Source: an uncultured Anaerococcus sp. (lineage in GTDB: Bacteria; Bacillota; Clostridia; Tissierellales; Peptoniphilaceae). From it: a stretch of DNA of 5,422 nt. Every line of letters starts with the position of its first letter. Position 1 is the stretch's first letter. Positions 1 to 5,237 of the stretch are shown here, one piece after another. The notes under the pieces were generated by a model. The model worked only from the letters and a program-made list of their open reading frames with translations, was not told the origin of the DNA and did not search any database. The stretch lies in contig CALUCE010000028.1 of assembly GCA_943914475.1 (NCBI GenBank), positions 1-5,422 on the forward strand. Direction: 5' to 3'. The translations under genes and the position numbers were made by a program.

Positions 1-51
1 ACGGCACGTACGGGTGGTGTGAGAGGGGCTACAGGTTAGCCCCTACTCGAT
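1..51 (+). mobile_element. Group II intron, 3' end only (domain V tail and domain VI)
   Basis: This is the last ~50 nt of a self-splicing group II intron whose body lies upstream of the window. Bases 1-15 (GGCACGTACGG core) match the 3' strand of catalytic domain V. Bases 21-48 fold as domain VI: GAG + AGGGGCTA (24-31), a short loop, then TAGCCCCT (37-44) and CTC, with A45 left bulged between the strands. If the intron ends at T51 (a normal AY 3' end), A45 is at -7, the expected branch-point position. The wording GTACGG..GGTGTGAGAGG...CTACTC.AT resembles the end of the class C Oceanobacillus iheyensis intron as I remember it. The T-run after it is 3' exon. The hairpin plus T-run could be mistaken for a terminator. 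Intron identity is well supported; the class is inferred. Confidence 0.78.
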
Positions 52-100
52 TTTTTTCCTCTTTAGAGGGTTGAGCACGCAAAGCGTACGAAACAATAAA

Positions 101-120
101 CCACCCGCTATGCGGGTGCG
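101..120 (+). repeat. IS left-end hairpin
   Basis: CACCCGC (102-108) pairs with GCGGGTG (112-118) around a TAT loop; C101 can also pair with G120 if C119 bulges. It matches the right-end hairpin in sequence (AAACCACCCG...CGGGTG). By family knowledge, TnpA dimers bind such imperfect subterminal hairpins on one strand and cut a few nucleotides outside them. The exact cleavage site is not determinable here. Confidence 0.7.
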
Positions 121-151
121 GAAACGAAAAGTTATACGATTTGTTTCCAAA

Positions 152-209
152 AAATTCTCCAAGTAATAGAATAAAGGTGTTCAAGCTTTTATCTAAACAA
201 GGAGAATTT
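152..209 (+). promoter_or_regulatory. Leader stem sequestering the tnpA ribosome binding site
   Basis: AAATTCTCC (152-160) is the exact reverse complement of GGAGAATTT (201-209), which contains the whole tnpA Shine-Dalgarno sequence (AAGGAG, 199-204) and reaches within 1 nt of the ATG at 211. The 40-nt loop can form a second AT-rich stem (ATAAA 171-175 with TTTAT 188-192). In a transcript covering both arms the ribosome site would be buried. Translational masking of this kind is established for IS200 of enteric bacteria; its presence here is inferred from base pairing alone. Confidence 0.6.
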
Positions 210-210
210 A

Positions 211-666
211 ATGGCGAATAAAGCGAATAGTTTAGCACACACAAAATGGATGTGTAAATATCACATAGTATTCACCACAAAGTATAGAAGAAAAATAATA
301 TTTAATCAATATAAAAGAAGTATTGGTGAAATATTAAGAAGATTGTGTAACTACAAAGGAGTAGAAATAATAGAAGGTCATTTAATGAATGATCATGTTC
401 ATATGCTAGTAAGCATTCCACCAAAGATAAGTGTATCAACATTCATGGGGTATTTGAAAGGCAAAAGTGCACTAATGATATTTGATAAGCATGCAAATTT
501 AAAATACAAATTTGGAAATAGACATTTTTGGGCCGAAGGATATTATGTAAGTACAGTAGGACTGAACGAAGCAACAATAAAAAAATATATTCAAGAGCAA
601 GAAAAAGCTGATATAGCGATGGACAAATTGAGTGTAAAAGAGTATGAAGACCCCTTTAGGGGTTAG
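211..666 (+). CDS. tnpA: IS200/IS605-family transposase TnpA (Y1 HUH single-strand transposase)
   Basis: This 151-residue protein has the normal family length and appears intact. It cuts and rejoins single-stranded DNA at the IS ends through a covalent 5'-phosphotyrosine link, acting as a dimer. Visible motifs: the N-terminal strand YHIVFTTKYRRKI (17-29); the metal-binding HUH motif H62-V-H64 within NDHVHMLV; the GYYVSTVG strand (110-117); and the catalytic tyrosine Y126 in TIKKYIQEQ. The ATG at 211 is preceded by AAGGAG with 6-nt spacing, but that site is held in an inverted repeat (152-209), so translation is probably kept low. The last codons, which read DPFRG then stop, coincide with a small hairpin (CCCC-TTTA-GGGG, 651-662). 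No tnpB follows. Confidence 0.95.
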   Translation: MANKANSLAHTKWMCKYHIVFTTKYRRKIIFNQYKRSIGEILRRLCNYKGVEIIEGHLMNDHVHMLVSIPPKISVSTFMGYLKGKSALMIFDKHANLKYKFGNRHFWAEGYYVSTVGLNEATIKKYIQEQEKADIAMDKLSVKEYEDPFRG

Positions 667-811
667 GTTGAAGTAGTAAGTATCCTCTTTAGAGGAATGC
701 TACGAGTCAAGGGCGATAAGGCTTGAACAAAAGTGAAAGCCAGCGTCTTGAGGCGCTGGCCGGTAACAAGGGCTTATAGCCCTAGTGCAAACCACCCGTT
801 AGACGGGTGGT
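667..811 (+). ncRNA. Candidate omega-RNA-like structured RNA in the IS right end
   Basis: Between the tnpA stop and the IS boundary lies a chain of stem-loops with almost no unstructured gaps. Stem 1: GTAG (673-676) with CTAC (700-703), enclosing CCTC-TTTA-GAGG (684-695). Stem 2: TCAAG (707-711) with CTTGA (722-726). Stem 3: GCCAGCGTC (739-747) with GGCGCTGGC (752-760), one G-T pair. Stem 4: AGGGCT (769-774) with AGCCCT (778-783). Stem 5: the right-end IS hairpin (791-811). By family knowledge, TnpB-bearing IS605 elements encode their guide RNA scaffold exactly here, with the guide read from flanking DNA beyond the element. No tnpB is present, so the role is inference: a relic, an RNA used by a TnpB elsewhere, or DNA/RNA structure serving transposition only. 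Confidence 0.4.
791..811 (+). repeat. IS right-end hairpin
   Basis: ACCACCCGT (791-799) pairs perfectly with ACGGGTGGT (803-811) around a TAG loop. It is the counterpart of the left-end hairpin and would be the TnpA recognition structure. The element should end a few nucleotides downstream, probably before about 825. Confidence 0.75.
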
Positions 812-875
812 CATGATTCTCGATTATGATGGTAAAACAAAAAAATTAGGGTTAATTATCAATAATCCATCCAGA

Positions 876-890
876 TGATAATTATTATCA
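876..890. promoter_or_regulatory. Fur-family operator (perfect 7-1-7 box)
   Basis: TGATAATTATTATCA is a perfect inverted repeat of two 7-nt arms around one base. It is identical to the 7-1-7 consensus described for Fur boxes in Bacillus (TGATAATnATTATCA); PerR and Zur boxes differ at the outer positions. It lies 9 bp upstream of the operon's -35 hexamer, where a bound Fur-family dimer could block RNA polymerase. No fur-like gene lies in the window, so the regulator is inferred. Confidence 0.65.
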
Positions 891-899
891 AGAAAATGA

Positions 900-927
900 T
901 TGACAAAAATAAAATAGGTGATAAACT
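900..927 (+). promoter_or_regulatory. Sigma-A-type promoter of the metal-uptake operon
   Basis: A consensus -35 TTGACA (900-905) is followed after 16 bp by TAAACT (922-927, 4 of 6 matches to TATAAT) with an extended -10 TG at 919-920. Transcription should start near 934, about 40 nt before the first start codon. The -10 lies inside the left arm of the long dyad at 921-964, so a bound repressor would exclude polymerase. Confidence 0.75.
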
Positions 928-964
928 ATAGATAGTTAGGTGCGCCTAACTATCTATAGTTTAT
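921..964. promoter_or_regulatory. 44-bp dyad operator, probable DtxR/TroR-family repressor site
   Basis: Two perfectly complementary 20-bp arms (921-940 and 945-964) flank the central TGCG. The inner half-sites TTAGG (936-940) and CCTAA (945-949) resemble the TTAGG half-site of DtxR/IdeR boxes, though with different spacing. Outer CTATAG elements (926-931, 954-959) repeat symmetrically, so more than one dimer could bind. The dyad covers the -10 and predicted start and ends at the ribosome binding site. The repressor encoded by the last gene of the same operon is the obvious ligand, giving metal-dependent autoregulation. That pairing is inferred from position and symmetry. Confidence 0.7.
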
Positions 965-974
965 AGGAGGAAAT

Positions 975-1916
975 ATGAAATTAAAAAAATTATTATTAGT
1001 TTTAGCAATGCTTATTATTGCTAGTTCTTGTTCTAAAAATGCAGATAAAACTCATTTGGAAGCTAACAAGCAAGGTGATGGAAAAAAGATTGTAACTGTT
1101 ACAACATCATTTTTGTATGATATGGTGGATAATTTAGTGGGAGATAAGGTCGAAAAAGAATTCATTATCCCAGCTGGAGAAGATCCACATCTTTATACTG
1201 CAAAGCCAAAAGACTTAGAGAAGATTAAGAAGGCTGATTTACTTTTATACCATGGTCTTCACTTTGAAGGAAAGATGGTTGATGTACTCGAAAAGAAGGG
1301 TTCTGCAGTTTCTAGAACTTTCAAAAAAGAAGATATAGGAGAGATGGAAGAAGGCGAAAAAGTTGTTGTTGACCCACACTTTTGGTTTGATATAAAACTT
1401 TATAAGGAAGCAACAAAAAATGCTGCTGAAGATTTAGAAAAACTCCTTCTTGAAGAAAAAGAAAGCATTGAAAAAAATCTAGTAGCCTATTTAGCTAAAT
1501 TAGATGAATTAGATAAGGAAAATAAGGAGAAGATTAGTTCAATTCCAGAAGCAAGCAGGTACTTGATTACTCCACATGATGCTTTCAATTATTTTTCTAG
1601 GGTCTACAACATCCCAGTTAAGGCTCCTCAAGGCGTATCAACTGATAGTGAAGTAGCAAATAAGGATATAGAAGATACTGTTAATTTTATTGTTAAAAAC
1701 AAGGTTAAGGCAATATTTGCAGAATCAACCACAGACCCAATGAGGATGGAAAAATTAAAGGAAGCTGTAAAGGCTAAAGGCTTTGATGTAAAAGTTGTTT
1801 CTGGTGAAGGTCAGGAATTGTTCTCAGATTCTTTAGCATCAGAAGGCCAAGTAGGAGATAACTATATAGATATGTATAAGCACAATGTTGATTTGATTGT
1901 AGAAAACTTGAAGTAG
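975..1916 (+). CDS. troA: Metal ABC transporter substrate-binding lipoprotein, TroA-type (cluster A-I)
   Basis: This 313-residue protein is the extracytoplasmic metal-binding component, anchored to the outer face of the membrane. A lysine-rich, hydrophobic signal peptide ends in the lipobox ASSC with Cys19 as the lipidated residue. The mature part is a two-lobed ZnuA/TroA-family domain (about 38-313). Expected ligands are all visible: H72 (GEDPH), H135 (DPHFWFD), H201 (TPHDAF) and D285 (ELFSD). A His rather than Glu at the third position matches TroA (H68, H133, H199, D279) and differs from PsaA-type proteins. The flexible His-rich loop of many ZnuA proteins is absent (that stretch is Glu/Lys-rich, ~117-130), arguing against a dedicated zinc carrier. 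AGGAGG (965-970) sits 4 nt before the ATG. It is the first gene of the operon, directly under the dyad operator. Manganese is most likely; zinc or iron cannot be excluded. Confidence 0.93.
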   Translation: MKLKKLLLVLAMLIIASSCSKNADKTHLEANKQGDGKKIVTVTTSFLYDMVDNLVGDKVEKEFIIPAGEDPHLYTAKPKDLEKIKKADLLLYHGLHFEGKMVDVLEKKGSAVSRTFKKEDIGEMEEGEKVVVDPHFWFDIKLYKEATKNAAEDLEKLLLEEKESIEKNLVAYLAKLDELDKENKEKISSIPEASRYLITPHDAFNYFSRVYNIPVKAPQGVSTDSEVANKDIEDTVNFIVKNKVKAIFAESTTDPMRMEKLKEAVKAKGFDVKVVSGEGQELFSDSLASEGQVGDNYIDMYKHNVDLIVENLK

Positions 1917-1924
1917 GTGAAATT

Positions 1925-2635
1925 TTGAAAGATGTAATCATAAAAGTTGAGGATATGACAATTGCATATGCAGATAAGCCTGTGCTTTGGGATAATGATA
2001 TTGAAATAATTAATAATTCGATAACGGCTATAATTGGTCCTAATGGAGCAGGAAAATCTACCTTAATCAAGGGAATCCTAAATTTGCAGAAAAAATTGTC
2101 TGGGTCTGTATTAATTATGGGAAAGTCCTTTGATGAGGTTAAGAAAAAAATCGCCTATATTCCTCAAACAGCCTCTGTTAATTGGGATTTTCCAACAACA
2201 GTCCTAGACGTTGTCCTAATGGGCAGGTATGTCCACCTTGGTTGGCTCAAAAGGCCAACTAAGGCTGATTATGACCTTGCAAGAAAGGCCCTAGAAAAAA
2301 TTGGTATGCAAGATTTTGAAGATAGGCAAATTTCAGAGCTTTCTGGGGGGCAGAGACAAAGAGTTTTTATAGCAAGAGCTATAGCTCAAGATGCTGATAT
2401 ATATTTTATGGACGAGCCCTTGGCTGGTGTTGATAAGGTGACAGAAAAAGTTATCTTTGATTTTATGAAAGATTCTCAAATGAAGGGAAAAACTTCCATA
2501 GTTGTTCACCATGATCTCAACACCATAGAAAAATATTTTGATCATATAGTGATTTTGAATAAAAAAGTAATTGCCCAAGGACCTGTTAGCGAGGCGTTCA
2601 CAAAAGAAAATGTAGATAAGGCCTTTGTGAGGTAA
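1925..2635 (+). CDS. troB: Metal ABC transporter ATP-binding protein, TroB/MntB-type
   Basis: This 236-residue cytoplasmic ATPase powers import through the two permeases encoded next. All ABC motifs are intact: Walker A GPNGAGKST (38-46), Q-loop Q81 (YIPQ), signature LSGGQ (139-143), Walker B IYFMDEP with D163 and E164, D-loop AGVD (167-170) and the switch histidine H196 in VVHHDL. The NWDFP segment after the Q-loop (86-90) is typical of the Mn/Zn subgroup. I use the TTG start at 1925: AGGTGA (1915-1920) lies 4 nt upstream and residues 4-15 supply the first beta strand (VIIKVEDMTIAY), which the next ATG, at codon 11, would delete. The ribosome site overlaps the preceding gene's stop (1914-1916), so the genes are closely coupled. 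Confidence 0.95.
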   Translation: MKDVIIKVEDMTIAYADKPVLWDNDIEIINNSITAIIGPNGAGKSTLIKGILNLQKKLSGSVLIMGKSFDEVKKKIAYIPQTASVNWDFPTTVLDVVLMGRYVHLGWLKRPTKADYDLARKALEKIGMQDFEDRQISELSGGQRQRVFIARAIAQDADIYFMDEPLAGVDKVTEKVIFDFMKDSQMKGKTSIVVHHDLNTIEKYFDHIVILNKKVIAQGPVSEAFTKENVDKAFVR

Positions 2636-2639
2636 GCTT

Positions 2640-3518
2640 ATGGAAATTTTTACAAATTATTCTTTTATAATAGTTGCTCTAGGCACAGTAATCCTTGCTA
2701 TGGCAACTGGTATAATCGGGTCTATAAGTGTTTTAAAAGGAAAATCGCTAATTGGTGATGCTATAGGCCATTCTACCTATCCGGGCATAGTTCTTGCCTT
2801 TATGCTATCAATGGAAAAATCTCCTCTTATACTTTTGTTAGGAGCAGCAATCGCTGGGGCTATATCTTTTTTCTTGATAGATATAATCGCAAATAATTCA
2901 AAGATAGACCTTGATGCGACTTTAGCTATTGTGCTGTCAAGTTTTTTTGGTCTTGGTATGGTTTTAAAATCATTTATCCAAGGTAATCCCATCTACGCAG
3001 GAGTTTCTCAATCGGGCCTAAAAAATTATATTTTTGGCCAAGCTTCATACATTATGAAAAATGATGTAAAGATAATATTCGTTGTATCTATTTTTTCACT
3101 TTTACTTCTTTTAGCTTTCTATAAGGAGATAAAAGTTTATGTATTTGATGAAGTTTATGCAAAAACAATCGGTATTAATCCTACTTTGATGAATACAGTA
3201 ATTCTTCTTGCGACCATGCTTTTAATCACAACTGGTCTTAAGTTGGTTGGCGCGATTTTAATTTCATCATTGCTTATAGTGCCTGCAATAACAGCCCTAC
3301 AGTGGACTGATAAATTCCACGAAATGTTAATAATAGCAGGACTTTGTGGAGGTGTTTCTGCATTTATTGGAACCTATATATCCACAGTTTACGATGGGAT
3401 GAGTACAGGATCTACAATCATACTTATCATGAGCTTTATTTCACTAATTTCTATGATAATCGGACCAAGAGGTATGAGGACAAAGATTGTGAGGAAAAAA
3501 CATGATGGACTTTCTTAG
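2640..3518 (+). CDS. troC: Metal ABC transporter permease, first subunit (TroC/MntC/ZnuB family)
   Basis: This 292-residue integral membrane protein has roughly eight hydrophobic segments (about 8-32, 45-60, 62-85, 90-112, 142-162, 183-218 probably as two, 228-248 and 256-276) and a basic C-terminal tail. The family hallmark GDAIGHSTYPGIVLAF (39-54) and a second conserved stretch VGAILISSLLIVPA (about 202-215) are present. It would form half of the transmembrane channel and dock on the ATPase. The ATG at 2640 is 5 bp after the ATPase stop and uses GTGAGG (2627-2632) inside that gene's end. The 3' end overlaps the next permease gene by 17 bp, suggesting translational coupling and a fixed ratio of the two subunits. 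The troC name rests on gene order. Confidence 0.92.
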   Translation: MEIFTNYSFIIVALGTVILAMATGIIGSISVLKGKSLIGDAIGHSTYPGIVLAFMLSMEKSPLILLLGAAIAGAISFFLIDIIANNSKIDLDATLAIVLSSFFGLGMVLKSFIQGNPIYAGVSQSGLKNYIFGQASYIMKNDVKIIFVVSIFSLLLLLAFYKEIKVYVFDEVYAKTIGINPTLMNTVILLATMLLITTGLKLVGAILISSLLIVPAITALQWTDKFHEMLIIAGLCGGVSAFIGTYISTVYDGMSTGSTIILIMSFISLISMIIGPRGMRTKIVRKKHDGLS

Positions 3519-4635
3519 ATATTGCTTTGTAGCCAATTACCAAACCTTGTTAGTTCTCTTGGTTACAGCCATAGCTTGTAGTATCATAGGTGTTTTTCTT
3601 GTTTTAAGAAGACTTTCCATGCTAGCTGATGCAATTAGCCACTCAATTTTACTTGGAATCGTCCTTGCATATTTTATAGTAAAGGATATTACTTCAGTTT
3701 ATTTGGTGTTTGGAGCTGCAATTTTTGGAGTAATAACGGTGTTTTCTATAGAATCGCTCTCTAAAACCAAACTTGTAAAAAATGATGATGCAGTTGGCAT
3801 TGTTTTTCCGATGTTTTTTGCCTTGGCAGTAATCCTTATAACTAAATATGCAAGAAATGTTCACCTCGATGTGGATATTGTTTTGATGGGTGAAGTTATA
3901 ATGGCTCCCCTAAATACTGTGAATTTCTTAGGCATGGAAATACCGAAATCGCTCTTACAGATGTCGGTAATGGGACTTATAAACATAGCCTTTATAAGGA
4001 TTTTCTTTAAAGAATTAAAACTTACAACATTTGATGCAGAGTTTGCAAAAATTGCTGGCTTTTCAGAAGTACTTTTATTTTATGGTCTGATGAGCTTAAC
4101 ATCCTTCACAACAGTAGTCGCCTTTGAAGCAGTCGGTGCAATTTTGGTAATATCCTTCCTGATTGCTCCTGCATCTAGCGCTTATCTAATAAGTAAAAAT
4201 TTGAGAACGATGATAATCATTTCTGTTCTTTACTCAATATTAAATTCTATTTTAGGTTTTGTCTTGGCAATGTATTACAACCTTTCTATGTCTGGTATGT
4301 CAGCAACCATAGCAGGGATTACTTTTTTCATCACATTTTTATTTAACAAAAATGGATTTTTGATGAAAATAATCACACGCAATAGGAAGCATATTGAATT
4401 TAAGAAGGATGCTTTCTTGATGCATGTTGGTAACCACCAACAAGGAGAAAATTCAAAAGAAGAACTGGGTATAGGCATAATACACAAACATCTATCCTGG
4501 AAAAAAGAAGATATAGAAAAATATAGCAAGATTTTAATATCAGAAAACAAGATACTGATAGATGAGGGTGTTTATAAACTAACTGAAAAGGGGAAAATAT
4601 TATATATAAGTTTGCTAAAAGATTACGGACTATGA
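3502..4635 (+). CDS. troD: Metal ABC transporter permease, second subunit, with C-terminal winged-helix-like extension
   Basis: At 377 residues it is about 85 longer than its partner. The N-terminal ~285 residues are a typical metal-permease domain with multiple membrane segments, the family motif ADAISHSILLGIVLAY (42-57) and a late VGAILVISFLIAPAS segment (about 209-223). From about 295 it becomes hydrophilic. The tail is charged and ends with a wing-like region, YKLTEKGKILYISLL, which reads like the helix-plus-wing of a winged-helix domain such as those in DtxR/MntR proteins. Longer second permeases are known in this group (TroD of Treponema, MntC of Bacillus), so this is probably a real fusion, perhaps a cytoplasmic regulatory domain; its role is not established here. 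GAGG (3491-3494) is 7 nt before the ATG at 3502; the next codon (3505) is also ATG. The stop overlaps the region just ahead of the repressor gene. Confidence 0.92.
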   Translation: MMDFLRYCFVANYQTLLVLLVTAIACSIIGVFLVLRRLSMLADAISHSILLGIVLAYFIVKDITSVYLVFGAAIFGVITVFSIESLSKTKLVKNDDAVGIVFPMFFALAVILITKYARNVHLDVDIVLMGEVIMAPLNTVNFLGMEIPKSLLQMSVMGLINIAFIRIFFKELKLTTFDAEFAKIAGFSEVLLFYGLMSLTSFTTVVAFEAVGAILVISFLIAPASSAYLISKNLRTMIIISVLYSILNSILGFVLAMYYNLSMSGMSATIAGITFFITFLFNKNGFLMKIITRNRKHIEFKKDAFLMHVGNHQQGENSKEELGIGIIHKHLSWKKEDIEKYSKILISENKILIDEGVYKLTEKGKILYISLLKDYGL

Positions 4636-4643
4636 GGTATAAG

Positions 4644-5048
4644 ATGAATTCAATAAGACAAGACTATATCCAAGCTATATATAGACTTTCAAAAGATAAG
4701 GGCTATACAAATAATAAAAATATATCAGATTATTTTTCGATAAGTAGGCCATCAGTTAGTGAAATGATTAAAAAACTAATAGAAGATGGGTTGGTAATCC
4801 AGGAAAAAACCAAAATATACTTATCTGATTTAGGCGACAAGGAGGCGAAAGCAATTTTATCCAAACATAGGATATGGGAGTGCTTCCTAGTGGATGTCCT
4901 AGGTATTAAAGGTGATATAGTGCATGATCAATCAGACTTACTAGAGCACGTGACAAGTGAAGAAATGTTCGCCGCCTTAAACAAGTTTTTAGCTTATCCT
5001 AAAAAATCGCCGAGGGGCAAAAGAATTTATACAAACGAAAATAGGTAA
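4644..5048 (+). CDS. troR: Metal-dependent repressor, DtxR/MntR/TroR family
   Basis: This 134-residue protein has an N-terminal winged helix (about 4-62; recognition helix in SRPSVSEMIKKL, 34-45) and a dimerization/metal domain (about 64-128). Against Bacillus MntR from memory, D7, H75, D98, E101 and H102 align with ligands D8, H77, E99, E102 and H103, but MntR E11 is Q10 here. An acidic residue at the DtxR Cys102 slot points to manganese rather than iron sensing. The usual CPHG-like motif reads SPRG (122-125), and the protein stops soon after, so the SH3-like third domain of DtxR is absent, as in MntR. An in-frame ATG at 4632 overlaps the permease stop, but TGAGG (4633-4637) is ideally placed (6 nt) for 4644. 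It ends the operon and probably represses it through the dyad at 921-964. mntR is an alternative name. Confidence 0.92.
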   Translation: MNSIRQDYIQAIYRLSKDKGYTNNKNISDYFSISRPSVSEMIKKLIEDGLVIQEKTKIYLSDLGDKEAKAILSKHRIWECFLVDVLGIKGDIVHDQSDLLEHVTSEEMFAALNKFLAYPKKSPRGKRIYTNENR

Positions 5049-5063
5049 AATATTAATATTTTA
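5046..5063. repeat. 18-bp AT-only palindrome over the repressor stop codon
   Basis: TAAAATATTAATATTTTA is a perfect inverted repeat starting at the TAA stop. It has no G-C pairs and is followed by an A-rich run on the + strand, so it is a poor + strand terminator. Read on the minus strand it would be preceded, not followed, by the T-run. It may be a chance product of AT-rich composition. Confidence 0.4.
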
Positions 5064-5123
5064 AAAAAATAAAAAAATCGTAAATCCAAGTCCGAATTTT
5101 AGAAAACTTTAACTACTAAGGTT

Positions 5124-5149
5124 TGTGGTGACTCCATAAAGTTGGACCA
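5124..5149. mobile_element. Possible IS3-family (IS150-like) terminal sequence, remnant
   Basis: TGTGGTGACTCCATAAAG followed by TTGGACCA resembles the terminal repeat of many Firmicutes IS3/IS150-group elements (TG...TGACCCC.AAAAGTTGGAC). No IS3 orfA/orfB follows within the window; instead there are hairpins, a terminator and a group II intron, so it would be a solo or interrupted end. The core ATAAAGTTGG recurs 69 bp downstream (5136-5145 and 5205-5214). This rests on remembered consensus only. Confidence 0.3.
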
Positions 5150-5188
5150 GATACCAGAGAGAATTTTATATGGATCTAAAGAATCCAC

Positions 5189-5224
5189 AGAGGAATGCTA
5201 ACCTATAAAGTTGGCATCTCCTCT
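5189..5224 (+). other. Strong intergenic hairpin (14-bp stem)
   Basis: AGAGGA (5189-5194) pairs with TCCTCT (5219-5224), and ATGCTAAC (5195-5202) pairs with GTTGGCAT (5210-5217, one G-T pair). A single bulged C5218 and a 7-nt loop CTATAAA complete it. A smaller stem precedes it (TGGAT 5171-5175 with ATCCA 5183-5187) and a terminator follows. The order of stems then terminator is compatible with a structured 3' UTR, a small RNA or an attenuator-like leader; I recognise no known riboswitch class. Confidence 0.5.
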
Positions 5225-5237
5225 TATTTACAGACCC

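Larger units (their letters stand above)
101..811 (+). mobile_element. IS200/IS605-family insertion sequence, tnpA-only
   Basis: The span is given hairpin to hairpin; true ends should lie a few to about 20 nt outside, because these elements lack terminal inverted repeats and target duplications. The two subterminal hairpins share AAACCACCCG and CGGGTG around a 3-nt loop (left 101-120, right 791-811), the substrate form for a Y1 single-strand transposase. The only gene is an intact tnpA (211-666). The total of about 710-730 bp is normal for IS200-type elements, but the division is odd: about 125 nt of strongly structured sequence separates the tnpA stop from the right hairpin. It sits within 50 nt of the group II intron end on its left and just upstream of the metal operon's control region on its right, and it appears not to have damaged that promoter. 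The element could be active. Confidence 0.85.

Noticed and set aside
21..57. GC-rich hairpin followed by seven T, looking like a rho-independent terminator
   Set aside because: The bulged A45 six bases before a CGAT 3' end, and the domain V sequence just upstream, fit group II intron domain VI better. It may still slow polymerase, but I do not call it a terminator.
29..244. Minus-strand 71-codon reading frame across the IS left end
   Set aside because: It runs through intron domain VI, the IS hairpin and the tnpA start, has no ribosome binding site I can see, and resembles no family.
650..663. ACCCC-TTTA-GGGGT as a terminator for tnpA
   Set aside because: No T-run follows and the stem lies inside the coding end; it is better read as part of the structured IS right end.
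1774..2070. Minus-strand 98-codon frame over the binding-protein/ATPase junction
   Set aside because: It is antisense to the Walker A region and conserved binding-protein C-terminus, whose protein motifs explain the sequence fully.
4275..4550. Minus-strand 91-codon frame antisense to the second permease's tail
   Set aside because: No ribosome binding site or recognisable motif; the + strand frame continues intact through it.
4632..4643. Upstream in-frame ATG for the repressor, overlapping the permease stop as ATGA
   Set aside because: It has no Shine-Dalgarno sequence, whereas TGAGG at 4633-4637 is ideally spaced for the ATG at 4644, which gives the usual DtxR-family N-terminus.
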